This document shows positions 8,042-16,211 of a stretch of DNA of 64,000 nt, piece by piece. Within the stretch, counting starts at the first letter, position 1. Each line of letters starts with the position of its first letter. The notes below the pieces were generated by a model. It was not told where the DNA came from. It saw only the letters and a list, made by a program, of their open reading frames with translations, and ran no database searches. The stretch is from Hymenobacter wooponensis (GTDB taxonomy: Bacteria; Bacteroidota; Bacteroidia; Cytophagales; Hymenobacteraceae). Where the stretch lies: contig NZ_SRKZ01000004.1 in assembly GCF_004745865.1 (NCBI RefSeq), forward strand, positions 682,001 to 746,000, written 5' to 3'. The position numbers were made by a program, and so were the translations under genes.

Positions 8042-10591
8042 CTAGAAGCGGGCCTGCAGCTTGGCAAAGTAGAACCGCCCGTTCGAGCCCATCTGCACCG
8101 GGTCCCAGGCCCCACCCGTTTCCGTCAGCTGCGGATTGAACAGCGTGGGATACTTGTTAAACACGTTGGCGCTGCCCACAATAAACTGCAAGTGATTAGT
8201 AAGTGCGTAGTTCAGGGTCAGGTCGGTGGTGATGCGGCTGTCGTACTTCATCGGGTCGCCGTTCCAGTCGATGAGCGTAATCTTATCGAAGCGTACGAAG
8301 CGCACCAGAGCCCCAAACCGGCCTAGCTGGTAATCAAACGTTAGGTTGATTTTGGATGGCGGGGCCGAAGCTTTCACGAAGGCCTGCTCCCGAGGCCCAA
8401 AGAACTCCTCCTCCCGGCCCGTGAGGCGGCCGGAAGTCTGTACCCGGTCAATGCGGAGCTTGTTGAAGTTGGCGGCCAGTGTAGAGTTCAGGCGGCCGGT
8501 GCCTAACGTGAGCGTGTGGTTCAGAACTACATCAAGGCCTAATGAACGGGTATCCGCAGCGTTAGCGAAGAACTGCGCCTGGTCTACATTCAGGGCCTGC
8601 AGATCGGGGCCGATAACTGGGTCATCGGCAGAAAACTGGCTGGTAAGCACCACGCGGTCCTTCACCTTTATGTAGTAGCCATCCAACGTCAGGCTCAGGG
8701 AAGAGCCGATGCGACTGGTAAGGCCTACGTTGGCGCTGTTAGACGTTTCCTGCTTGAGGCTTGGGATACCTAGCTTCTGCGTTACGGCGCTGTTGTTGCG
8801 GGCCAATAGCACTTCCACCGGAGTACCGTTCACAAAGTTGGTGAAGGTGGAGTTGAAGTTCACCTGGGCCAGCGAAGGCGCCCGGAACCCGGTGCTATAC
8901 GTGCCGCGCAGGGTCAGGAACTCGGTGAGGTTGTAGCGCGTGGACACCTTGTAGTTGAGCGTACTGCCGAAGTCGGAGTAATGCTCGTAGCGCAACGCGC
9001 CCGCCAGCAGCCAGCGCTGAGTTACGCTTAGCTCCGCATCCACATAGGCTGCCAGGTTGTCGCGGTGGGCTTTGATGGCGTCGCTGGGCTGGAAACCAGG
9101 GAAACCCTGGGAGCCGCCCGACAGGTCTGGGTTATAGTTGCGGTAGGATGCTTCCTCGCCCGGAAATAACGAGTACCACTCGCGGCGCCACTCGCCGCCA
9201 GCCGCCACGTTGAGGCCTTGTAGTACTGTTTTGTAATTGCGCGTGAGGCCTAGGTTCACCACGTTTTGCTGGAGCTGGAACCCACCAGCTCTAAACGACG
9301 TGGGCGAGCTGGTGCCCAGCGAGGCATTCAGCGTATTGCGCACACCATATTCAAAACGGTTAGAGCCGAAGTTGTTGCTCAGATCCAGCTCCCAGCCGCC
9401 CAGCGCCGTGCGTAGGCCTGCCACCGCCGAGGCATCTACAATATCGCTGGTGATAATGGGGTCGAAGCCGTTAGGGTAAATGCTCGGCACGTTCCGGTCG
9501 TCATCGGCAAAGCGCGTCCAGGCATAGGAGTCGCCTTTGCGCTTGTTGGCACCCCCAAACACGTACACGTACGACTTTTCACTGAGAGCAAACCGGGAAT
9601 TCAGGTAGCCCGAAAGGTTGCTGATTTCAGGGTCGCCGTACTCGCGGCGGGCCAGGCCATCGGGGGCTGGCACGTTGGCGCGCTGGGTATGCTCCCGGCT
9701 GTTGTAGTCGACGGTAGCATTTACAAAGCTCCCCCGCTCTCCTAGGCCTATGCCGTAATTTAGGTTGGCGTTGAAATTGCCCCCGTCAAACTTCTTGTCG
9801 TCGCGGCGGTATTTAGCGTCGTAGGCACCGTAGTTCACGTTAGCCGTGAGTTCTTTCACGGAGCTTTTCAGCACGATGTTGATAACGCCGGCAATGGCAT
9901 CGGAGCCGTACTGAGCCGCTGCCCCATCGCGCAAAATCTCAATGCGCTCAATGCTGGCAGCGGGTATCACATTCAGGTCGGTGCCAGTGTTGCCGCGGCC
10001 ACGGGTGCCGAACAGGTTCACCAGTGCCGACTGGTGCTGGCGCTTGCCGTTCACCAATACCAGCGTTTGGTCGGGGCCTAGGCCACGTAGGGTAGCGGGG
10101 TCTACGTGGTCGGCGCCATCAGAGCCGGTTTGGCGGTTGGAGTTGAACGAGGGGGCCACGAACTGCAGCAGCTGGTTCACATCAAGCTGGCCGGTTTTGG
10201 TGGTTACCTCCCGCAGGTCGATGATATCCACCGGCGAAGGCGAATCCGTGACGGAGCGGTTTTGGCTGCGCGAGCCCACTACTTGTACTTCGCCTAGGCC
10301 AGTAGACGCATCGGCCAGCCGAATGCTCACCTCCCCGCCATCGGCGGTTACTTCTTGGCTGGCGTACCCGATGGAGCTGACCTGCAGCCGCGGGTTAGCA
10401 GAGCGGGTGCGTAGCGTAAAACGGCCGTCGTTGCCGGTGGCAGTGCCGTTGTTTGTTCCCTTCTCAACTACCGTGGCCCCAATTACTGGCTTGCCTGCAC
10501 TGTCTAGCACTTGTCCGCTTAACGCTTGCCCCTGTGCGAAAGCAGTTGCGCTAACCAGGCACAATGTTGCTGCTAGTAGATTCTGCTTCAT
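8042..10591 (-). CDS. TonB-dependent outer-membrane receptor
   Basis: 849 residues, beginning with a clear signal peptide (MKQNLLAATLCLVSATAFAQ). Next comes a carboxypeptidase-like regulatory domain (SGQVLDSAGKPVIGATVVEKG, about residues 24-105), a plug domain (VDIIDLREV, VLVNGKRQHQSALV, IERIEILRDGAAAQYGSDAIAGVINIVL, about 120-245), and then a long beta-barrel ending in an aromatic C-terminus (YFAKLQARF). Such receptors import siderophores, sugars or peptides using TonB energy; there is no SusD partner here, so the substrate cannot be assigned. The neighbouring peptidase may act on related material, which is inference only. Confidence 0.93.
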   Translation of the reverse strand: MKQNLLAATLCLVSATAFAQGQALSGQVLDSAGKPVIGATVVEKGTNNGTATGNDGRFTLRTRSANPRLQVSSIGYASQEVTADGGEVSIRLADASTGLGEVQVVGSRSQNRSVTDSPSPVDIIDLREVTTKTGQLDVNQLLQFVAPSFNSNRQTGSDGADHVDPATLRGLGPDQTLVLVNGKRQHQSALVNLFGTRGRGNTGTDLNVIPAASIERIEILRDGAAAQYGSDAIAGVINIVLKSSVKELTANVNYGAYDAKYRRDDKKFDGGNFNANLNYGIGLGERGSFVNATVDYNSREHTQRANVPAPDGLARREYGDPEISNLSGYLNSRFALSEKSYVYVFGGANKRKGDSYAWTRFADDDRNVPSIYPNGFDPIITSDIVDASAVAGLRTALGGWELDLSNNFGSNRFEYGVRNTLNASLGTSSPTSFRAGGFQLQQNVVNLGLTRNYKTVLQGLNVAAGGEWRREWYSLFPGEEASYRNYNPDLSGGSQGFPGFQPSDAIKAHRDNLAAYVDAELSVTQRWLLAGALRYEHYSDFGSTLNYKVSTRYNLTEFLTLRGTYSTGFRAPSLAQVNFNSTFTNFVNGTPVEVLLARNNSAVTQKLGIPSLKQETSNSANVGLTSRIGSSLSLTLDGYYIKVKDRVVLTSQFSADDPVIGPDLQALNVDQAQFFANAADTRSLGLDVVLNHTLTLGTGRLNSTLAANFNKLRIDRVQTSGRLTGREEEFFGPREQAFVKASAPPSKINLTFDYQLGRFGALVRFVRFDKITLIDWNGDPMKYDSRITTDLTLNYALTNHLQFIVGSANVFNKYPTLFNPQLTETGGAWDPVQMGSNGRFYFAKLQARF

Positions 10592-10730
10592 ACCTCTTAC
10601 TCGATTGAACGATTAACAATCGGGTGCCGCCGGCGTAGCTCCCACAGCCGGTAAGTATAGGGGTTTTACAATAAATTTCAGCGATTAGAGTGTTTAGAGA
10701 AGCGGTCAAGAGATTCTCATTAGCACCGCC

Positions 10731-10938
10731 TGTACTGTCAAGCTTGTCGAGACATCTCGCGTGCTGACGTTGCCAGAGTAACCCAACCCAAATGCACGTC
10801 ATCCTGAGCTTGCGAAGGATCTTTCCCCGTCAGCACGAGGCGCTAGGCCACTCGTTCATATGACAGAAGATGCTTCCTTCGTCAGGATGACGTGCGAAGT
10901 GATAGGCCGAGTGAGGTCTCGACCAGCTCGACATGACG
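10731..10938. repeat. nested inverted repeats (family C inside family A)
   Basis: In the 450-base gap between the E2 gene and the TonB receptor. The left half of family A (TCAAGCTTGTCGAGACATCT..., 10737-10772) and its complement (GGTCTCGACCAGCTCGACATGACG, 10915-10938) flank a different inverted pair, GTCATCCTGAGCTTGCGAAG (10798) with its partner ending GTCAGGATGACG (10892). This looks like one repeat inserted into another. The rest of the gap (10592-10730) is AT-rich and holds no gene. Confidence 0.7.
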
Positions 10939-10988
10939 GCCTTTGTGAACAAGCACGTCATCATGGTAGGCCGCTTGCTCAACCTCCA

Positions 10989-11022
10989 ACAAAAAAGCCG
11001 ACCCTGATGGGCCGGCTTTCCT
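10989..11022 (-). terminator. rho-independent terminator of the E2 gene
   Basis: On the minus strand AAAGCCGGCCC pairs with GGGTCGGCTTT around ATCA, followed by a T run. It lies just beyond the end of the dihydrolipoamide acetyltransferase gene. Confidence 0.8.
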
Positions 11023-11043
11023 GTTTATTGTTCTTTTGATGCT

Positions 11044-12804
11044 TTAGATGAGCATGCGCAGGGGATCTTCCAGCAGGCTTTTCAGCGTCTGAAGGAAGGC
11101 GGCGCCGGTAGCACCGTCCACTACGCGGTGGTCGCAGCTCAAGGTCACCTTCATCACGTTGCCAATGGCCAACTGACCGTCTTTTACTACGGCGGTCTGC
11201 TTGATGCCACCTACTGCCAGGATGCAGGCATCTGGCGGGTTGATGATGGCGGTGAACTCCTCGATGCCGAACATGCCCAGGTTCGAGATGGTGAAGGTGC
11301 TTCCCTCCCACTCAGCGGGCTGTAGCTTCTTGCTCTTGGCCTTACCAGCCAGCTCTTTCACCTCGGTAGCAATCGTCGACATGCCTTTGCCGTCGGCGTT
11401 GCGCACTACGGGCACCAGCAGGCCTTCGTCCACGGCTACAGCCACGCCAATGTTTACCACCTTGTTCTGGCGGATTTTGTCGCCGAGCCACGAGGAGTTT
11501 ACGGCAGGGTGCTGCTTCAGGGCCACGGCCGAAGCTTTGATCACCATGTCGTTGAAGCTGAGCTTCACCGGCGATAGGGCGTTGAGCTGGGTCCGAACCT
11601 CCATGGCGCGGTCCATCAGGATTTCCATCGTCAGATAGAAATGCGGCGCCGTGAAGAGGCTTTCCGACAGACGGCGGGCAATAACCTTGCGCATCTGCGA
11701 CACGGGGGTGTCGGTATAGGTACCCTCGGCGGGTGTAGCTGCCGGAGCAGCAGCCGGAGCCTGAGCGGCAGCTTTGGGCTGCTCGGGCAGAGCGGCCTGG
11801 ATGTACTCTGACTGCGTGTTGGCAGCTTGCGCGGGCTGCGAAGGAGCAGCGGCCGGAGCAGGAGCAGCGGCACCTGACTGAGCGTTTTCCAGGTCGCGGG
11901 AAACGATGCGGCCATTTTCGCCCGAGCCCTTGATGGTGCTCAGGTCGATGCCTTTATCCTTAGCAATGCTCTTAGCCAGTGGCGAAGCGAAGATGCGGCC
12001 GCCGTTCTGGGCAGGAGCAGCTTCTTCAGCAGCAGCTGGTGCGGGAGCCGAGGCAGTCGCCGAAGCGGGAGCAGCTTCCGCCGCGGCCGGAGCAGCACTA
12101 CCACCCGACTGACCGCCGAGCAGGGCCTGCACGTCGGCGCCTTCTTCCCCGATGATGGCCAGTACACCGTCTACGGGAATAGCTTCGCCTTCTTTCGGAC
12201 CGATATAGAGCAGGGTGCCGTCTTCGTAGTTGTCCAGTTCCATGGTCGCCTTGTCGGTTTCCACTTCAGCCAGAATATCACCCGACTTCACCTTGTCGCC
12301 TACTTTCTTGAGCCAAGCCGCAATAGTGCCTTCCGTCATCGTGTCGCTCATTTTGGGCATCCGGATGATGGTAGCTTTTTTGCCGTTGCCGGCGGGAGCT
12401 GCCGGAGCAGCGGGGGCTGGCGCTGGTGCAGCGGCTGCAGGAGCCGGAGCGGCAGGTGCGGGAGCCGCTGCAGGTGCTGGGGCTGGCGCTGCTTCCGCTT
12501 TAGGAGCTTCGGCGGCCGGGGCCGGAGCGGCACCGCCACCACTCAGCAGAGCCGAAATGTCTTCGCCTTCTTTCCCTACGATGGCCAGCAGGCCGTCAAC
12601 GGGTACTGCGTCCCCTTCTTTCGGACCGATGTGCAAGAGGGTGCCGTCTTCGTAATTTTCGAGTTCCATCGTGGCTTTGTCGGTTTCAACTTCCGCCAGG
12701 ATATCCCCTGATTTCACTTTATCGCCTACTTTTTTGAGCCACGAGGCAATGACCCCTTCGGTCATTGTGTCGCTCATTTTGGGCATTTTTATGAGTTCGG
12801 CCAT
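11044..12804 (-). CDS. pdhC: pyruvate dehydrogenase complex E2 (dihydrolipoamide acetyltransferase)
   Basis: Core acetyltransferase of the pyruvate dehydrogenase complex, 586 residues. It has two nearly identical lipoyl domains (about residues 1-78 and 143-222), each with the lipoylated lysine in ETDKATMEL, joined and followed by Ala/Pro-rich flexible linkers. An E3/E1-binding domain follows (IFASPLAKSIAKDKGIDLSTI). The catalytic domain contains NDMVIKASAVALK and ends with CDHRVVDGATGAAF, which carries the catalytic His and Asp. The gene is single with its own promoter and terminator; E1 genes are not in the window. The two lipoyl copies are almost identical over about 60 residues, suggesting recent duplication or gene conversion. 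Confidence 0.95.
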   Translation of the reverse strand: MAELIKMPKMSDTMTEGVIASWLKKVGDKVKSGDILAEVETDKATMELENYEDGTLLHIGPKEGDAVPVDGLLAIVGKEGEDISALLSGGGAAPAPAAEAPKAEAAPAPAPAAAPAPAAPAPAAAAPAPAPAAPAAPAGNGKKATIIRMPKMSDTMTEGTIAAWLKKVGDKVKSGDILAEVETDKATMELDNYEDGTLLYIGPKEGEAIPVDGVLAIIGEEGADVQALLGGQSGGSAAPAAAEAAPASATASAPAPAAAEEAAPAQNGGRIFASPLAKSIAKDKGIDLSTIKGSGENGRIVSRDLENAQSGAAAPAPAAAPSQPAQAANTQSEYIQAALPEQPKAAAQAPAAAPAATPAEGTYTDTPVSQMRKVIARRLSESLFTAPHFYLTMEILMDRAMEVRTQLNALSPVKLSFNDMVIKASAVALKQHPAVNSSWLGDKIRQNKVVNIGVAVAVDEGLLVPVVRNADGKGMSTIATEVKELAGKAKSKKLQPAEWEGSTFTISNLGMFGIEEFTAIINPPDACILAVGGIKQTAVVKDGQLAIGNVMKVTLSCDHRVVDGATGAAFLQTLKSLLEDPLRMLI

Positions 12805-12832
12805 CTGCTTCTTCGGTTGGAATTGAGTGGGG

Positions 12833-12864
12833 CCAAAATTAGCCCGAAAATCCGGGGGTGCAAA
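12833..12864 (-). promoter_or_regulatory. promoter of pdhC
   Basis: On the minus strand a TTTG (12861-12864) lies exactly 19 bases before TAATTTTGG (12833-12841), matching the Bacteroidota -33/-7 consensus. The ATG at 12804 is 28 bases downstream. This is the cleanest promoter match in the window. Confidence 0.75.
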
Positions 12865-12980
12865 CTAAAGGCGTTCTTCTAATGACAGGCCTAGAACAGC
12901 GAATTTTCGCCTACAAGGGACTCCCTGATTTTCACCCTTGTGCACCCCAACGGTAGTTGAGAGAATGCATACTTTGCCAA

Positions 12981-13448
12981 TCAGTCGAAGGTTATCGGCA
13001 CCGCCCAGCGCTCTAGGGCACAGATGCTGCGGTCGGCGCGGTTGCTGCGCTGCACATGTAAGGATTGGATTGCTGGCCGCACCAATGGCAAGAACTTCTG
13101 TAACTGAACTGAATCTAAGGCTTGCTGACTGGTGAAGCGTGGGGCTCCGGAAGCTTTCCAGACTAATCTAGCTGCTTGCACCTGCTCATGACTGATCTGT
13201 AAATCAGAGTTTATCAAGAAGCTGACAAACACCTTTCCTTTTAGGGTTGGGTGACTGATGCGTAGAGGCTTTTCCGTTAGGCCAGTAACTTGATAGCAGT
13301 ACTCAGGAAAGTAGCAAATGAATGGCCTAGAGGCGTCAGACAACTCATCAGTGGCTTGCGCTTTAGGTTGCTCAAACACTTCTGGCCTCTGCTGGCAGCT
13401 AGCAAACAGGCCTAGCGCTGCTATTCCAATCCAATGGGCTCTAAGCAT
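12981..13448 (-). CDS. lipoprotein of unknown function, 155 aa
   Basis: Signal sequence with a lipobox (MLRAHWIGIAALGLFASCQQ; Cys at about 18) indicates a lipoprotein. The mature part contains FVSFLINSDLQISHEQV, reminiscent of the TonB C-terminal or energy-transducer-like pattern, but too weak to assign. The start overlaps the stop of the upstream phosphatase gene by 8 bases, so the two are probably co-transcribed and translationally coupled. Function unknown. Confidence 0.7.
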   Translation of the reverse strand: MLRAHWIGIAALGLFASCQQRPEVFEQPKAQATDELSDASRPFICYFPEYCYQVTGLTEKPLRISHPTLKGKVFVSFLINSDLQISHEQVQAARLVWKASGAPRFTSQQALDSVQLQKFLPLVRPAIQSLHVQRSNRADRSICALERWAVPITFD

Positions 13449-14067
13449 AAGTATCCTGCAAATGCCGCATATCCAAGAAGCCCCGAACGGTGAACATGGA
13501 GCCGGTGTAATCGAGCTGGTAAAGGCAGAGGTTATGGTGCTCGAAGTTATCCATCTGGCTTAACGGGTAGCCTAATAGCTGGCACAAAATAGCCCGCATG
13601 GCGCGGCCGTGCATACAAATCAGCACCGTTTCCTCTTCAGGGCGGGACAGCATCAGGTCTATAAACTCGCGCTGCCGGGCGGCCATTTCATCGGGGCTTT
13701 CACCACCTTCGAGGCGGGCGCTGGTCTGGCCGGCGCGCCACTGCTGCAGCACGCTGTGATACTCTTCATCTTCCTCCGCTGTGATGCGGGTGCCTTCGCG
13801 CGTGCCCCAGCTAATCTCGTTGAGGCCGCCGTGTTGCTCGTGTGGCAGGCCTAGGTCCAGAAACCCCTGCACCGATTCGTGCGTGCGCCGCAGCAAAGAG
13901 GTGTAGACTTTATCGAAGGCGATATGACGATAGGCGGCAAAAAAGCGGGCGGCTTGGCGCCGACCAGCCTCATTCAGAGAGGAGTCTACGCCGCTGCCCT
14001 GCACGATGCCGCGCACGTTGAAGTCGGTTTGCCCGTGCCGGATCAGGTATATTTTTTTGACGCTCAC
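13441..14067 (-). CDS. histidine phosphatase family (PGAM-like) protein
   Basis: 208 residues with the phosphohistidine motif YLIRHGQTDFN at residues 7-17, an arginine in TSLLRRTHES, and the second catalytic histidine in LICMHGRAMRAIL near residue 155. The branch resembles broad-specificity phosphatases and alpha-ribazole-type phosphatases; the substrate cannot be told from sequence. First gene of a likely two-gene unit with the downstream lipoprotein. Confidence 0.88.
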   Translation of the reverse strand: MSVKKIYLIRHGQTDFNVRGIVQGSGVDSSLNEAGRRQAARFFAAYRHIAFDKVYTSLLRRTHESVQGFLDLGLPHEQHGGLNEISWGTREGTRITAEEDEEYHSVLQQWRAGQTSARLEGGESPDEMAARQREFIDLMLSRPEEETVLICMHGRAMRAILCQLLGYPLSQMDNFEHHNLCLYQLDYTGSMFTVRGFLDMRHLQDTYA

Positions 14068-14275
14068 TTTCCCCCTAGTTTTGCTGTTCTGCCGTTAAAG
14101 TACGGCGATTTCGTTCGGACAGCTATGTTCCGACACCTATTTCCTTTGTCATCCGAGGGGGAGCGAAGGACCTTTTCTCGCTAGAGCGGTTATCGTAGCC
14201 ACGAGCCTTTCTAACCTGACTACGTCCCTGGTCACCGCAGGATGATTCCACGACGTAGCAACCCTCCTCACCCGC

Positions 14276-14707
14276 ATGACGCTGGAGCAAATCAAACAGT
14301 GGGTCGGCACCCGCCCCACCCTCGCCGATGCCCTCGGCATAGAACTCACCGCCCTTACCGACGACTACCTGGAAGGGCGCATGCCCGTTGATGGCCGCAC
14401 GCACCAACCCATGGGCCTGCTGCACGGCGGAGCCTCCGTTGCCCTGGCCGAAACCCTCGGCAGCATCGGTGCCGCTACAAAGCTTGACCCCACCAAGCAG
14501 GCCTGCGTCGGGCTGGAAATCAATGCTAACCATATTAAGGGGGTGCGCGACGGCCACGTAATTGGTCGGGCTACGGCGCTGCACGTGGGGCGGAGCACCC
14601 AGGTCTGGGAAATCCGGATTACCCACGAGGAAACTGGCGCTCTGGTGTGCATCAGCCGCATTACGATGGCCGTAATCGATCTGCCTTCCGGCAAGCCGCA
14701 GGCATGA
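14276..14707 (+). CDS. menI: hotdog-fold thioesterase, likely 1,4-dihydroxy-2-naphthoyl-CoA hydrolase
   Basis: 143 residues with the PaaI-like hotdog motif MGLLHGGASVALAETLGS (active-site Glu/Asp region) and VGLEINANHIKGV. The stop overlaps the start of isochorismate synthase in an ATGA arrangement, and menD and menB follow, so the role is best read as the hydrolysis of DHNA-CoA in menaquinone synthesis. Family assignment is direct; MenI function rests on context. Confidence 0.8.
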   Translation: MTLEQIKQWVGTRPTLADALGIELTALTDDYLEGRMPVDGRTHQPMGLLHGGASVALAETLGSIGAATKLDPTKQACVGLEINANHIKGVRDGHVIGRATALHVGRSTQVWEIRITHEETGALVCISRITMAVIDLPSGKPQA

Positions 14708-15927
14708 GCAGCTTGCAACGCATTTCCTGGAAACCTGACCTCCCGGTAGAGGATCGGCTGCGGCGCCTGGTGGCCCTGGCCCTTACCAGTGGCCGGCCGG
14801 TAGCCCTGTGGCGGCTACCCAACGACACGCACCCGCGCCTATGCCTGAGCCTGAAGGTAGATGCCGCATTTGTAGGCCTGCCGCCGGCGCTAGAGCCCAC
14901 GGCCCCGGCGGGGTTTGCGTTCTTTCCGTTCCGGGACTCCGACCACAACCCGCCCCTGTTTCTGCCCGCCGATTTGTTTTTCGACTTGGGCAAGCCCGAA
15001 GAAATTCAGGTAAGCACGGCCGCCGCCGCCCGCCTGCCGGAGCTGCGGCAGCGCTTCGCCTCCCTCCCCGAAACGGCGGTGTTACCCTGGCACATTAGTC
15101 GGCAGCCCGCCCCTACCACGGCCTCGCGTGAGGAGTACGAGGAACTGGTGGCGTCTGGGGTAGCGGCCATTGAAGCCGGTACGGTACACAAGGTGGTATC
15201 GAGCCGGGCGGTGCGTAGACCACTGCCGGCCGGCTTTGATGCGCTGGCCGCTTTTGAAGAGCTGCAGGAGCGCTACCCCAACGCTTTCGTATCATTGGTG
15301 AGTGCGCCGGGTGTGGGCACTTGGCTGGGCGCCACGCCCGAAGTACTGGCCGAGATTACGGAAGATCAGGTATTCCGGACGATGGCACTGGCGGGCACCC
15401 AGCCACTAATGCCCGGCATGAAACCGGCTACCGCCCGGTGGGCCCACAAAGACTTAGAGGAGCACGCCATGGTAGCCCGCTACATTGTCAATTGCTTCAA
15501 GCAGCTGCGCCTGCGCGAATACGATGAGCGGGGCCCGCGTACCGTAGCCGCCGGCCAACTCCTGCACCTGCGCACCGACTTCGCCGTGCACCTCGACCAA
15601 GTGCCTTTCCCGACCCTGGGCACCGACATGCTCCGCTTGCTCCACCCCACGCCCGCCGTGGGCGGTGTACCCAAACAGCCCGCCTTAGATTTCCTACGTC
15701 GCCACGAAGGCTACGACCGTGCGTACTACGCTGGCTTCCTGGGCCCCGTGAACCTGCCGGAAACAGGCGTATCGCGGTTGTTCGTGAACCTGCGCTGCCT
15801 GCAGCTGCACCCCACCGAAGCCATCCTCTACGCCGGCACCGGTCTCACCATCGACTCTGAGCCCGCCCGTGAGTGGCAGGAAACGGAGCTGAAGCTGCGC
15901 ACCGTTGGGGCTATTCTACACGATTGA
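14704..15927 (+). CDS. menF: isochorismate synthase
   Basis: Converts chorismate to isochorismate, the first menaquinone step. About 407 residues; the chorismate-binding domain shows VHKVVSSRAV, FRTMALAGTQ, LLHPTPAVGGVPK, GYDRAYYAGFLGPV and YAGTGLTIDSEPAREWQETE, in the family order. ATG 14704 forms an ATGA overlap with the thioesterase stop and is preferred over the longer frame from 14647, whose extra residues lie inside the thioesterase gene. Entry point of the men gene set here. Confidence 0.92.
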   Translation: MSSLQRISWKPDLPVEDRLRRLVALALTSGRPVALWRLPNDTHPRLCLSLKVDAAFVGLPPALEPTAPAGFAFFPFRDSDHNPPLFLPADLFFDLGKPEEIQVSTAAAARLPELRQRFASLPETAVLPWHISRQPAPTTASREEYEELVASGVAAIEAGTVHKVVSSRAVRRPLPAGFDALAAFEELQERYPNAFVSLVSAPGVGTWLGATPEVLAEITEDQVFRTMALAGTQPLMPGMKPATARWAHKDLEEHAMVARYIVNCFKQLRLREYDERGPRTVAAGQLLHLRTDFAVHLDQVPFPTLGTDMLRLLHPTPAVGGVPKQPALDFLRRHEGYDRAYYAGFLGPVNLPETGVSRLFVNLRCLQLHPTEAILYAGTGLTIDSEPAREWQETELKLRTVGAILHD

Positions 15928-16031
15928 GATGAACTGTGAATAGCGTTTTAAGTCAAGGAACGTCCATGCTAACGACTGGCCTAGGGTGTATGACTAGTAA
16001 CCGTAAAGTGGCGTATGACGCTTTTCTAGGT

Positions 16032-16134
16032 CGTCATGCTGAGCTTGTCGAAGCATCTCTAACGCTTCGTTGCTGAAGCCTTGGCCGCTTGACTACTTAG
16101 AGGTAGAGATGCTTCGACAAGCTCAGCATAACGT
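16032..16134. repeat. family B inverted repeat between menF and menD
   Basis: Arms CGTCATGCTGAGCTTGTCGA... and the near-perfect complement ending in CTCAGCATAACG, with a loop of about 40 bases resembling the loops of the copies at 38480 and 41488. It lies inside the presumed men operon. The remaining parts of this 284-base gap hold no gene. Confidence 0.75.
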
Positions 16135-16211
16135 TTTTAAAAGGTTAACCCTTACATGCTCAGACTGTCGGCGCTCAGTAGCTCTTCAATTGACCTTATT
16201 TATCTACTCTG

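Noticed and set aside
12910..12950. Terminator for the lipoprotein gene (ACAAGGG/CCCTTGT pairing)
   Set aside because: Only 7 bp with a long loop and no T tract; not strong enough to list.
14123..14626. 167-codon minus-strand frame opposite the thioesterase gene
   Set aside because: Antisense to menI; the upstream part runs into repeat-like intergenic DNA.
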